Positions 16,546 to 24,500 of a stretch of 32,359 nucleotides of DNA are shown here, in pieces. Where the stretch lies: assembly GCA_023461115.1 (NCBI GenBank), contig JAEWOA010000322.1, forward strand, positions 1 to 32,359, in the 5' to 3' direction. A program made the translations under genes and the position numbers. The notes beneath the pieces are model-generated. The model was not told the DNA's origin, did not search any database, and saw nothing but the letters and a program-made list of their open reading frames with translations. The number at the start of each line of letters is the position of its first letter. Position 1 is the first letter of the stretch. The stretch is from Actinomycetes bacterium. GTDB taxonomy: Bacteria > Actinomycetota > Actinomycetes > Actinomycetales > Cellulomonadaceae.

Positions 16546-16582
16546 CCGGCGCTCGTCGCCGACGCTCCCGGACGAGCACGTG

Positions 16583-16622
16583 ACGAAGGCCCCGTGCTCC
16601 GCGAGGAGTCCGGGGCCTTCGT
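16583..16622 (+). terminator. Hairpin terminator between sigR-rsrA and bL37 (possibly bidirectional)
   Basis: ACGAAGGCCCCG (16583-16594) pairs perfectly with CGGGGCCTTCGT (16611-16622), a 12-bp stem with a 16-nt loop. It lies 37 nt after the rsrA stop and 34 nt beyond the stop of the convergent bL37 gene. There is no long T tract. Confidence 0.7.
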
Positions 16623-16656
16623 GCGCTGTTGGGCTGCGCCCGCGTGAGCTTGTTGC

Positions 16657-16731
16657 TCAGGCGTTGGGACGCTTGCCGTGGTTGGCCGAGCTCCCGGCAC
16701 GGGAGCGGCGCTTACGACCGCGCTTGCTCAT
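16657..16731 (-). CDS. 50S ribosomal protein bL37
   Basis: This is a tiny gene of 24 codons plus stop. The product starts MSKRGRKRRSRAGSS and ends ANHGKRPNA. The very basic start and the ANHGKRPN ending are the hallmark of bL37, the small extra protein seen in mycobacterial 50S ribosome structures and conserved in actinobacteria. It should bind 23S rRNA through its Arg/Lys-rich part. An AAAGGA Shine-Dalgarno sequence lies 6 nt before the ATG, so this gene, unlike many neighbours, has a leadered message. It is convergent with rsrA across a hairpin and divergent from pilT, 105 nt away. It is easy to miss by automatic gene finding because of its length. Confidence 0.9.
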   Translation of the reverse strand: MSKRGRKRRSRAGSSANHGKRPNA

Positions 16732-16836
16732 CGGCGTTCCTTTCGTTGGCTGCATGACATGGTCCCACACCGACAGGGATGCCCTCGCACGGTTGACGCG
16801 GGCGTCGGAGACTCAAGTCGGGGCGATTCGCGGCCG

Positions 16837-17937
16837 ATGTCGCACAACGTGAGCACGCCGACGCAGTCCGTCATGCCCCTCCTGCACGCCCTGGCCTCCA
16901 CGGGCGGTTCCGACCTGCATTGCAAGGTCGGGTCGGCGCCGCGGGTGCGCGTCGACGGCCGCCTGCGCAAGCTCCAGGTGCCCGACCTGACGCCCGCCGA
17001 CACCGAGCGGATGCTGGAGGAGGTGCTGCCCGACGACCTGGTGCAGATCTTCCGCGAGACGCACGAGGCGGACTTCGCGTACTCGATGTCGGGCGTGGGC
17101 CGGTTCCGCGTCAACGCCTACCAGGCGCGCGGCACCTACGGGCTCGTCTTTCGACGAGTGGCGGTCGGCGCGCAGGCGCTCGGCGCGCTCGGCATCCCGG
17201 AGGTCGTCGGCGAGCTCGCGCTCGAGCCGCGCGGCTTGGTGCTGGTGACGGGCCCGACGGGCTCGGGCAAGACGACGACGCTGGCGTCGATGGTGGACCT
17301 CATCAACACGTACCGCGAGGTCAACATCGTGACGATCGAGGACCCGATCGAGATCCTCCACCAGGACAAGAAGGCGATCGTCTCGCAGCGCGAGGTGCGC
17401 CAGGACACCGCGGACTTCACGGCCGCGCTGCGTGCCGCGATGCGCCAGGACCCGGACGTGATCCTGGTCGGCGAGATGCGTGACATCGAGACCGTGCGCG
17501 CGGCGCTGTCCGCGGCGGAGACCGGCCACCTGGTGCTCTCGACGCTCCACACGATCGACGCGCCCGAGACGATCAACCGCATCGTCGACTTCTTCCCGCT
17601 GCACGAGCAGAAGCAGGTGCGTGTCGCGCTGGCGCAGGCGCTGCGCGGGGTGGTCTCGCAGCGCTTGGTGCGCAAGGCGGACGGCACGGGCCGGTGCGCG
17701 GCGGTCGAGGTGATGGTCAACACGGGCCGCACGGCCGAGGCGATCCTGGACCCGCAGAACGCCCCGCCGCTGATCGACCTGATCCGTGAGGGCGACTACT
17801 ACAAGATGCAGACCTTCGACCAGCACTTGTTCAACCTGGTGCGGGACGACGTCGTCACGTACGACGAGGCGCTCGCCGCGTCGTCGAACCCGCACGACCT
17901 GACGGTGGAGCTCCGCCAGGCCGGCCTGGTCGCCTAG
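16837..17937 (+). CDS. pilT: Type IV pilus retraction ATPase, PilT/PilU family
   Basis: The protein has 366 residues. An N-terminal PAS-like domain (GGSDLHCKVGSAPRVRVDGR) is typical of PilT. It is followed by Walker A GPTGSGKTTT (from about residue 139), the Asp box VNIVTIEDPIE, Walker B DVILVGEMRDIET with the catalytic Glu near 213, and the His box STLHTIDAPETINRIVDFF. PilT is a hexameric cytoplasmic motor that depolymerises type IV pili for twitching or DNA uptake. No other pilus gene is nearby, so the rest of the machine must be elsewhere. ATG at 16837 is preceded by only a weak GGGGCG; GTG at 16849 is an alternative. A strong hairpin terminator follows. Confidence 0.93.
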   Translation: MSHNVSTPTQSVMPLLHALASTGGSDLHCKVGSAPRVRVDGRLRKLQVPDLTPADTERMLEEVLPDDLVQIFRETHEADFAYSMSGVGRFRVNAYQARGTYGLVFRRVAVGAQALGALGIPEVVGELALEPRGLVLVTGPTGSGKTTTLASMVDLINTYREVNIVTIEDPIEILHQDKKAIVSQREVRQDTADFTAALRAAMRQDPDVILVGEMRDIETVRAALSAAETGHLVLSTLHTIDAPETINRIVDFFPLHEQKQVRVALAQALRGVVSQRLVRKADGTGRCAAVEVMVNTGRTAEAILDPQNAPPLIDLIREGDYYKMQTFDQHLFNLVRDDVVTYDEALAASSNPHDLTVELRQAGLVA

Positions 17938-17960
17938 CCCGGGCACAAGCCCGCCCACCC

Positions 17961-17997
17961 ACGCCGAGTGCGCCCCTCGGGGCGCACTCGGCGTTTT
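17961..17997 (+). terminator. Rho-independent terminator of pilT
   Basis: CGCCGAGTGCGCCCC (17962-17976) pairs perfectly with GGGGCGCACTCGGCG (17979-17993) and is followed by TTTT. It is the strongest intrinsic terminator in the window. Confidence 0.88.
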
Positions 17998-18002
17998 GGG
18001 GG

Positions 18003-18055
18003 TTGCCCGTGGAGAAGACGCGATATAGCGTGTTGGCGACACGAGATATATCGCG
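18003..18055 (+). promoter_or_regulatory. Promoter and inverted-repeat operator of the DUF4097-padR operon
   Basis: TTGCCC (18003-18008), a 17-nt spacer and TAGCGT (18026-18031) form a plausible promoter. CGCGATATA (18019-18027) and its exact reverse complement TATATCGCG (18047-18055), 19 nt apart, flank and overlap the -10 and start region. AT-rich arms in such a GC-rich genome suggest a repressor site, most simply for the PadR protein encoded in the same operon. Confidence 0.6.
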
Positions 18056-18069
18056 AACGGAGAGCAATC

Positions 18070-18900
18070 ATGTCCGCTACAGAGTCGTGGGTCGTGGCGG
18101 GGCCCCAGATCATCGAGATCGAGCAGGTCGAGTCGCTGCGCGTGCAGCTCGTCGGAGGGCGCGTGGACGTCGTCGCGACCGACGAGCCCGGCGCGCGGAT
18201 CGAGGTCCACTCGATCGAGGGCCGCCCGCTCGAGATCGGCCTGACGAACGGCGAGCTGCGCGTCGGCTACTCGTTCACGCTGTCCGGCTGGGAGGGCTTC
18301 GTCGAGAAGTTCCGCAACTTCCGGGACCGCGACCGCGCGGACGTGCACATCGCGATCCCGCGCGGCACCGCCGCGAAGGTCGGCACCGTGAGCGCCGAGG
18401 GGCTGCTGGCCGGCGTGATCGCGGACTCGTCGATCTCGACCGTCTCGGGCTCGCTCGTCGCGGACGGCACGCGCGGACGGCTCGGCGCCAACACGGTGTC
18501 CGGCGAGATCGTCGTGCGCGACCACGGCGGCCCGCTCAAGCTCAACTCGGTCTCGGGCGAGCTCGCGGCGTCCGGCGAGCTCTCGCTCGTCCAGGCCAAC
18601 ACGGTCTCGGGCGCGCTGTCGCTCGACGTCACCACCGGCACCTCGTCGGTCACGGCCTCGACGGTCTCGGGCGACGTCACCGTCCGGCTCCCCGCGGGCC
18701 GCGGCGTGCACGTCAAGGCGCAGACCGTCTCGGGCCGCCTGATCGTCGACGGCCAGGAGTACAAGGGCAACTCGCCGGGCCACCGCCGGGTCGACATGTC
18801 GACCGGCGACGGCGCCTGCTACGTCTCCGCCAACACCGTGTCCGGGCACGTCACGGTGCTGCGCGGGTTCCCGCAGGACGACGTGCAGGACGAGCGATGA
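18070..18900 (+). CDS. DUF4097 family beta-solenoid protein
   Basis: The protein has 276 residues. After an N-terminal beta region (about 1-95), the rest is a series of short strands with seven repeats of the motif [NSQ]-[TS]-V-S-G at residues 123, 141, 159, 177, 197, 218 and 255. The first spacings are exactly 18 residues and the last is about two turns. This is the parallel beta-helix expected for DUF4097 (putative adhesin/autorepeat) proteins. No signal peptide or membrane segment is visible, so it is probably cytoplasmic or a signalling partner. A GGAGAG ribosome site lies 7 nt before the ATG. The stop overlaps padR by ATGA. Family members often pair with PadR regulators; their biochemical role is unknown. 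Confidence 0.85.
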   Translation: MSATESWVVAGPQIIEIEQVESLRVQLVGGRVDVVATDEPGARIEVHSIEGRPLEIGLTNGELRVGYSFTLSGWEGFVEKFRNFRDRDRADVHIAIPRGTAAKVGTVSAEGLLAGVIADSSISTVSGSLVADGTRGRLGANTVSGEIVVRDHGGPLKLNSVSGELAASGELSLVQANTVSGALSLDVTTGTSSVTASTVSGDVTVRLPAGRGVHVKAQTVSGRLIVDGQEYKGNSPGHRRVDMSTGDGACYVSANTVSGHVTVLRGFPQDDVQDER

Positions 18901-19502
18901 TGGCCCCGGTGTTCGCGCACGGACAGCTGCGCCTGTACCTGCTGGCGCTGCTCGAGTCCGGGCCCAAGCACGGGTACGAGCTGATCACCGAGCTGTCGGA
19001 CCGGTTCGGGGGCGCGTACCGCCCCAGCGCTGGCACGATCTACCCGCGGCTGGCGCGGCTGGAGGAGGAGGGGCTCGTGACGCGCTCGGACGCCGAGCGC
19101 AAGAGCACCTACGAGCTCACGCCCGCGGGCCGCGCGGAGCTGGAGGCGCGGCGCGACGAGCTCGCCCACGTCGAGGAGAACATCTCCGAGAACGTGCGCG
19201 ACCTGGCCGCGCAGGTCAGGGAGTCGGTCAAGGGGTCGATGCGCGGCCTGCGCGCCGACCTGGCGGCCGCGGCCAAGCAGGCGCGCTCCGAGGCGGTCCC
19301 GCACGCCGAGGGATTCGACCCCCGGCCCTCGTCGTACGCGCGGCTGGCCGAGGCCGAGCACCTGGTGCAGCGGTTCCGTGACGAGGTGCGCGCGGACCTG
19401 CGCCGTGCGGACGCGCAGGGCCAGGTGACCCAGGTGACGGTCGACACCCTGCGGACCGTGCTGGACACGGCGCTGTCCGCGGTGCGCTCGACGCTGCGGT
19501 AG
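18897..19502 (+). CDS. PadR family transcriptional regulator with long C-terminal helical region
   Basis: The protein has 201 residues. The N-terminal winged helix (about 8-85) is typical PadR: LRLYLLALLESGPKHGYELI, GGAYRPSAGTIYPRLARLEEEGLV, then RKSTYELTPAGRAELEARRD. The C-terminal half is a charged helical region longer than in small PadR-s2 proteins. It ends in a heptad-like stretch (VTQVTVDTLRTVLDTALSAVR) that probably makes the dimer. It likely represses its own operon through the CGCGATATA inverted repeat at 18019-18055. ATG at 18897 overlaps the DUF4097 stop by 4 nt; the next codon is also ATG, so either may be used. The effector is unknown. Confidence 0.9.
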   Translation: MMAPVFAHGQLRLYLLALLESGPKHGYELITELSDRFGGAYRPSAGTIYPRLARLEEEGLVTRSDAERKSTYELTPAGRAELEARRDELAHVEENISENVRDLAAQVRESVKGSMRGLRADLAAAAKQARSEAVPHAEGFDPRPSSYARLAEAEHLVQRFRDEVRADLRRADAQGQVTQVTVDTLRTVLDTALSAVRSTLR

Positions 19503-19557
19503 CGGACCCGCGCATCACAGGTGCGCCCACGGGCGCCGGGCTCGGGAAGGAGGAGGC

Positions 19558-19794
19558 ATGCTCACGTGGCGTTGGCGCGCGCTCATCTGGCCGCGCGCGA
19601 CGGTCGCGCGGGCCGCCGGGCTCGCGATCGCGGCGAGCGGTGTGGCGTCAGGCGTCGTCGGGCAGGCCGAGCCAGGTGTGCCAGCCGGTGTGCAGCACGA
19701 GCCAGGCCATCAGGCCGTAGCCGGCCTGGCCGGGCAGCTCGCCGTCCCCGGCGGCCAGGTCCCCGAGCCACTGCTCGTGCGCGGCCAGCGGTGA
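19558..19794 (+). CDS. Doubtful small hydrophobic ORF with a very strong ribosome-binding site
   Basis: This is a 78-codon frame starting 55 nt after padR. The ATG follows an extended GGAAGGAGGAGG by 1 nt, the best Shine-Dalgarno stretch in the window, although the spacing to its downstream end is short. The first 35 residues (MLTWRWRALIWPRATVARAA, then GLAIAASGVASGVVG) read like a membrane-protein start. The remainder is antisense to the end of the SGNH-like gene by about 147 nt and has a low-complexity composition. It may be a real small protein, a truncated remnant whose original 3' part was replaced, or chance. I recognise no family. Confidence 0.3.
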   Translation: MLTWRWRALIWPRATVARAAGLAIAASGVASGVVGQAEPGVPAGVQHEPGHQAVAGLAGQLAVPGGQVPEPLLVRGQR

Positions 19795-20238
19795 GTACGT
19801 GTCGACGTAGGGCACGCGGCGCCGCGTGGTGACGTCGGCGAACGCGGCGGACAGGTCGGCAAGGCGGCCCCCGTCGGCCGTGTTCCCGGGCGGCGGCCCG
19901 ACGACGAACGCGGGGATCCGCCGCTGCTCGGCGACGTCGAGGATGTTCGCGAGGTTGAGCCGGGAGCGCGCGAGCGACAGCCCGGCGCCCAGGTCTGCCC
20001 GGCCCAGCCCGATGACCAGGCGGTTGTCGGCCTCGGGGGACAGGCGGCGGGAGACCTCGTCGTCCCAGCGGACGCCGAGCTCGGTGGTGGTCTCGCCCGG
20101 GACTGCGAGCGGCAGGACGCTGAGCCGGTCCTCGATGGGAGTCCGGGCCGCGACGCGGCCGACCCAACCGAGGGCCTTGGGGTCCCCGGCTCCGGCGACG
20201 AGCTCGTCACCAATCACGACGAGCCGCAACTCACCCAC
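19648..20238 (-). CDS. SGNH-fold protein lacking catalytic residues (pseudo-hydrolase)
   Basis: The protein has 196 residues. The fold is suggested by RLVVIGDELVAGAGDP at the N-terminus (block I position), PLAVPGETTTELGVRW (block II), RLVIGLGRADLGAG (block III) and DGELPGQAGYGLMAW (block V). The catalytic residues are missing. Block I has GDE (10-12) instead of GDS, block III has GRAD (79-82) instead of GxND, and block V has DGELP (165-169) where DxxHP is usual. It therefore should not work as a classical GDSL esterase and may be a binding or regulatory protein. GTG at 20238 has GGAGG 6 nt upstream. No signal peptide is seen, so it is probably cytoplasmic. Confidence 0.75.
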   Translation of the reverse strand: MGELRLVVIGDELVAGAGDPKALGWVGRVAARTPIEDRLSVLPLAVPGETTTELGVRWDDEVSRRLSPEADNRLVIGLGRADLGAGLSLARSRLNLANILDVAEQRRIPAFVVGPPPGNTADGGRLADLSAAFADVTTRRRVPYVDTYSPLAAHEQWLGDLAAGDGELPGQAGYGLMAWLVLHTGWHTWLGLPDDA

Positions 20239-20360
20239 TGCTGGCCTCCATCCGGTCCGACCGGACGCCCGGACGGCGCGCTCGGTCTGCGCGCCCAGTC
20301 TCGCAGGGCGTGGGCGGGGTGGAGGGCCAGCCGCGCGGCGCGTCGCCGCCCGTGGGCGCC

Positions 20361-20522
20361 TCAGTACGGACGACTGGGGAGGTTCTGGGCGGAGTCGGAC
20401 CAGGGGGAGTGCGACGACGGCGGGCGGCGGGAGCCGAGCCCGTCGCGGCTGATGACGCGCGCCAGCCCGACGACGAGCAGCGCGACGAGTGCGGCGGCGG
20501 CCAGGAGCAGGATCTCGGTCAT
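20361..20522 (-). CDS. Small single-pass membrane protein
   Basis: The protein has 53 residues. One membrane helix starts almost at the N-terminus (ILLLAAAALVALLVVGLARV, residues 4-23) and is followed by a basic, Ser/Pro-rich tail of about 30 residues ending NLPSRPY. I do not recognise the family. ATG at 20522 is divergent from the AraC-type regulator at 20617. TACCGT (minus strand, 20576-20571) is a plausible -10, giving a leader of about 40 nt. The SGNH-like gene lies 122 nt downstream on the same strand with its own ribosome site. An ordinary hydrophobic start and good codon pattern make it likely real, but there is no functional clue. Confidence 0.55.
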   Translation of the reverse strand: MTEILLLAAAALVALLVVGLARVISRDGLGSRRPPSSHSPWSDSAQNLPSRPY

Positions 20523-20594
20523 GGCAGAAACAATGCTCTCGTCGAAAAGCCGCCGCGAGTGGCAGATCTGACGGTATCCGTTGAAATCCTGCCA
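20522..20594. promoter_or_regulatory. TGGCAG motif cluster, candidate operator of the GlxA-type regulator
   Basis: TGGCAG occurs at 20522-20527 and 20560-20565, with its inverse CTGCCA at 20589-20594, all between the divergent start codons. The last pair makes an inverted repeat with a 23-nt spacer that overlaps TTGAAA (20581-20586), a possible -35. Such spacing suits an AraC-type dimer. Confidence 0.45.
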
Positions 20595-20616
20595 ACGATG
20601 CGCTTGACTGGGCCGC

Positions 20617-21561
20617 ATGCTCCAGAAGGTCGCCGCGATCGCGCTGCCGCACACCTCACCGTTCGAGCTCGGCGTCGCATGCGAGGTGTTCGGAATCGAC
20701 CGGTCGGACACCGGCGGCCCGCGGTTCGACTTCACGGTGTGCGGCCCCACGCTCGGGGTCATCCCGATGAAGGCGGGGATCAGCATGGTCGTCGAGCACG
20801 GGCTCGAGGCCGCCGCGGACGCCGACCTCGTGATCATGACGCCGTACGGCCCGCGCCCCGAGGACGCGCCGCAGGAGGTGCTCGACGCGCTGCGCGCCGC
20901 GCATGAGCGCGGCGCGTGGGTGATGAGCATCTGCTCGGGCTCGTTCGCGCTCGCGCAGGCCGGCCTGCTCGACGGCCGCAGGTGCACCACGCACTGGCTG
21001 TACGCCGACGAGCTCGCGCGGCGCACGCCCGCCGCGCTCGTCGACCCCGCGGTCCTGTACGTCGAGGACGACCGCATCATCACCAGCGCAGGCACCGCCG
21101 CGGGCATCGACGCCTGCCTGCACCTGGTCCGCTGCGAGCTCGGCGCCGCATCCGCCGCGACCATCGCGCGGCGCATGGTGGTGGCGCCGCACCGGGACGG
21201 CGGGCAGGCGCAGTTCGTCGACACGCCGCTGCCGTGCGACGCCGACACGCTCGCGCCGCTGCTCGCGTGGATCGTCGCACACCTGGACGCCGACCACTCG
21301 GTGCCCGAGCTGGCCGCGCGCGCCCTGATGTCGGAGCGGACCTTCGCCCGGCGCTTCCGCGCCGAGACCGGCACCACGCCTGCCGCGTGGATCACGCGGC
21401 AGCGCGTGGTCCGGGCCCAGGAGCTGCTGGAACGCTCGGACGCGAGCATCGACGAGATCGCGCGGCTGACCGGCTTCGGCGCCGCGGCGGCGTTGCGCCA
21501 CCACTTCGCGCGCACGCTGGGCACCAGCCCGCAGGCCTACCGCCGCACGTTCGCCGCGTGA
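20617..21561 (+). CDS. GlxA-type transcriptional regulator (DJ-1/PfpI domain plus AraC HTH)
   Basis: The protein has 314 residues. The N-terminal half is a DJ-1/PfpI (class I glutamine amidotransferase-like) domain with a conserved nucleophile-elbow Cys near 106 in VMSICSGSFALAQAGLL, and LITSAGT-like IITSAGTAAGIDACLHL later. The C-terminal part (about 215-312) is an AraC DNA-binding domain with two helix-turn-helix motifs: SVPELAARALMSERTFARRF, and SIDEIARLTGFGAAAALRHHF ending in SPQAYRRTF. The domain order defines the GlxA/FtrA group. Targets often include a neighbouring gene; here the divergent 53-residue membrane protein and itself are candidates. The ligand is unknown. The 3' end abuts a perfect GC-rich palindrome shared with kgd. 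Confidence 0.92.
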   Translation: MLQKVAAIALPHTSPFELGVACEVFGIDRSDTGGPRFDFTVCGPTLGVIPMKAGISMVVEHGLEAAADADLVIMTPYGPRPEDAPQEVLDALRAAHERGAWVMSICSGSFALAQAGLLDGRRCTTHWLYADELARRTPAALVDPAVLYVEDDRIITSAGTAAGIDACLHLVRCELGAASAATIARRMVVAPHRDGGQAQFVDTPLPCDADTLAPLLAWIVAHLDADHSVPELAARALMSERTFARRFRAETGTTPAAWITRQRVVRAQELLERSDASIDEIARLTGFGAAAALRHHFARTLGTSPQAYRRTFAA

Positions 21562-21581
21562 CCTCCCCCCTAGGGGGGAGG
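21562..21581. terminator. Bidirectional hairpin between convergent genes
   Basis: CCTCCCCCCTAGGGGGGAGG is a perfect 20-bp palindrome filling the gap between the regulator stop (21561) and the kgd stop (21583). It is probably a terminator used from both sides. The top strand has no T tract. Confidence 0.6.
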
Positions 21582-21582
21582 G

Positions 21583-24500
21583 TCAGCGCTCGAAGGCGCG
21601 CTCGATCAGCGACTTCTGCTGGGCCTGGTGCTTCTTGGCCGTGCCCGCCGCCGGGCTCGCGGACTCCTTGCGGGACACCACACGCAGCGACCGCTCGATG
21701 AGCTGCGGCAGGTGCAGCGTCAGGAACGACCACGGGCCCTGGTTCTCCGGCTCGTCCTGCACCCACACCAGCTCGGCGTCGCCGTAGGGCGCGATCGCGG
21801 CCTTCACACCGTCGGCGTCGAGCGGGTAGAGCTGCTCGAGGCGGACGATCGCGGTCGCCTGGTCGCCCGACGAGGCACGGTGCGCGAGCAGGTCCCAGTA
21901 GACCTTGCCCGAGCACAGCAGCACCCGGTCGACCTGCCCGGCCTTGGCCTCGGCGAGCGAGTCGCCGATGACCGGCTGGAACGTGCCCGTGGTGAAGTCC
22001 TCCGCCGCGGACGCGCCGGCCTTGAGCCGCAGCATCGACTTCGGCGTGAACACGACGAGCGGCTTGCGCGGGCGCTGGTACGCCTGGCGGCGCAGCAGGT
22101 GGAAGTGCGACGCGGGGGTCGACGGCTGCGCGATGAACAGGTTGTCCTCGGCCGCGAGCTGCAGGAACCGCTCGATGCGCGCCGACGAGTGGTCTGGCCC
22201 CTGGCCCTCGTACCCGTGAGGGAGCAGCAGCACCACCGACGAGCGCTGGCCCCACTTCTGCTCGGCCGACGAGATGAACTCGTCGATCACCGTCTGGGCG
22301 CCGTTGACGAAGTCGCCGAACTGCGCCTCCCACAGCACGAGCGCGTCCGGGCGCTCCACCGAGTAGCCGTACTCGAAGCCGAGCGCGGCGTACTCCGACA
22401 GCGACGAGTCGTACACCCAGAACTTGGCCTGGTCGCCCGACAGGTACAGCAGCGGGGTCCACTCGGCGCCCGTCTCGCGGTCGTGCAGCACCGCGTGGCG
22501 CTGCACGAACGTGCCGCGGCGCGAGTCCTGGCCCGCGAGGCGCACGGGCGTGCCCTCCATCAGGAGCGAGCCGAACGCGATGAGCTCGCCGAAGCCCCAG
22601 TCGATGCCGCCCTCGCGCGACATCTGCTCGCGCTTGGCGAGCAGCTGCTGCAGCTTGGGGTGGACCGTGAAGCCCTCGGGCGGCCGGACGTGGGCGCGGC
22701 CGATGCGCTCGAGCGTTCCGGCGTCGACCGCGGTCTTCCAGCCGACCATGACGCCCGCGTCCTCGAGCTGGCTCTCCGGGCGCTCCAGGCCCGCGACCGC
22801 CTCGGCCTCCGCCGGCGGCGGCGTCCAGCCGTCCTCGCGCGTCTCGCTGAACACGCGCTCGAGCTGCGCCTGGTAGTCCTGCAGCGCGCCCTCGGCCTCC
22901 TCGAGCGTGATGTCGCCGCGCGACATCAGCGTCTCCGTGTACAGCTTGCGCACCGAGCGCTTGGCCTCGATGAGGTTGTACATGAGCGGCTGCGTCATCG
23001 ACGGGTCGTCGCCCTCGTTGTGGCCGCGGCGGCGGTAGCACAGCATGTCGATGATGACGTCGCGGTCGAACTGCTCGCGGTACTCGAACGCGAGCTCGGC
23101 GGCGCGCACGCACGCCTCGGGGTCGTCGCCGTTGACGTGGAAGATCGGCACCTGCAGGCCCTTGGCCACGTCGGTCGCGTACTGCGACGAGCGCGACGAC
23201 GACGGCCCGGTGGTGAAGCCGACCTGGTTGTTGATGATCACGTGGATCGTGCCGCCGGTGCGGTACCCGCGCAGCTGCGCCAGGTTGAGCGTCTCGAAGA
23301 CGACGCCCTGGCCCGCGAACGCCGCGTCCCCGTGGATCAGGATCGGCAGCACCGAGAAGCCGTCGCCGCCCAGGTCGATGCGGTCCTGCTTGGCGCGCAC
23401 GATGCCCTCGAGCACCGGGTCGACTGCCTCGAGGTGAGACGGGTTGGCCGCGAGGTACACCTGCGTGGTGGCGCCCGACTCGGCCGTGAACGTGCCCTCG
23501 GTGCCCAGGTGGTACTTCACGTCACCCGAGCCCTGCACCGACTTGGGGTCGGCGTTGCCCTCGAACTCGCTGAAGATCTGCGCGTACGACTTGCCCGCGA
23601 TGTTGGCCAGCACGTTGAGGCGGCCGCGGTGCGCCATGCCGATGCCGACCTCGTCGAGGCCGTTGTCCGCGGCCTTCGACAAGATCGCGTCGAGCAGCGG
23701 GATGACCGCCTCGCCGCCCTCGAGCGAGAAGCGCTTCTGGCCGACGTACTTCGTCTGGAGGAACGTCTCGAACGCCTCGGCGGCGTTCAGGCGGCGCAGG
23801 ATGCGCAGCTGGTCCTCACGCGGCGTGCGCGCGTAGCCCGACTCCAGGCGCTCCTGCAGCCAGCGGCGCTGGCGCGGGTCCTGCACATGCATGTACTCGA
23901 TGCCCGTGGTGCGGCAGTACGAGTCGCGCAGCAGGCCCAGCACGTCGCGGAGCTTGGCGCGCGGCTTGCCCGTGAACCCGGCGGTCGGGAACGTGCGGTC
24001 CAGGTCCCAGAACGTCAGGCCGTGGTTCTGGATGTCGAGGTCCGGGTGCTTGCGCTGGCGGTAGGCCAGGGGGTCGGTGTCCGCCATCAGGTGCCCGCGC
24101 GAGCGGTACGCGTGGATGAGCTCGGCGATGTGCGCGGGCTTGGCGGCCTCGGCGTCGGGGTCGTTCGAGATGTCGCGCACCCAGCGCACGGGCTCGTACG
24201 GCACGCGCAGCGCGGCGAACACGCGGTCGTAGAACCCGTCCTCGCCCATGAGCTTGCTGGCCAGGACGCGCAGGAAGTCGCCCGACTGCGCGCCCTGGAT
24301 GATCCGGTGGTCGTACGTCGAGGTCAGCGTCAGGACCTTCGAGATGCCCATCAGGTTGAGCCGGTCCTCGGACGTGCCCGCGAACTCCGCGGGGTAGTCC
24401 ATGGCGCCGACGCCGACGATCGTCCCCTGGCCCTGCATGAGGCGCGGCACCGAGTGGACCGTGCCGATCGTGCCGGGGTTGGTCAGCGAGATCGTCGTGC

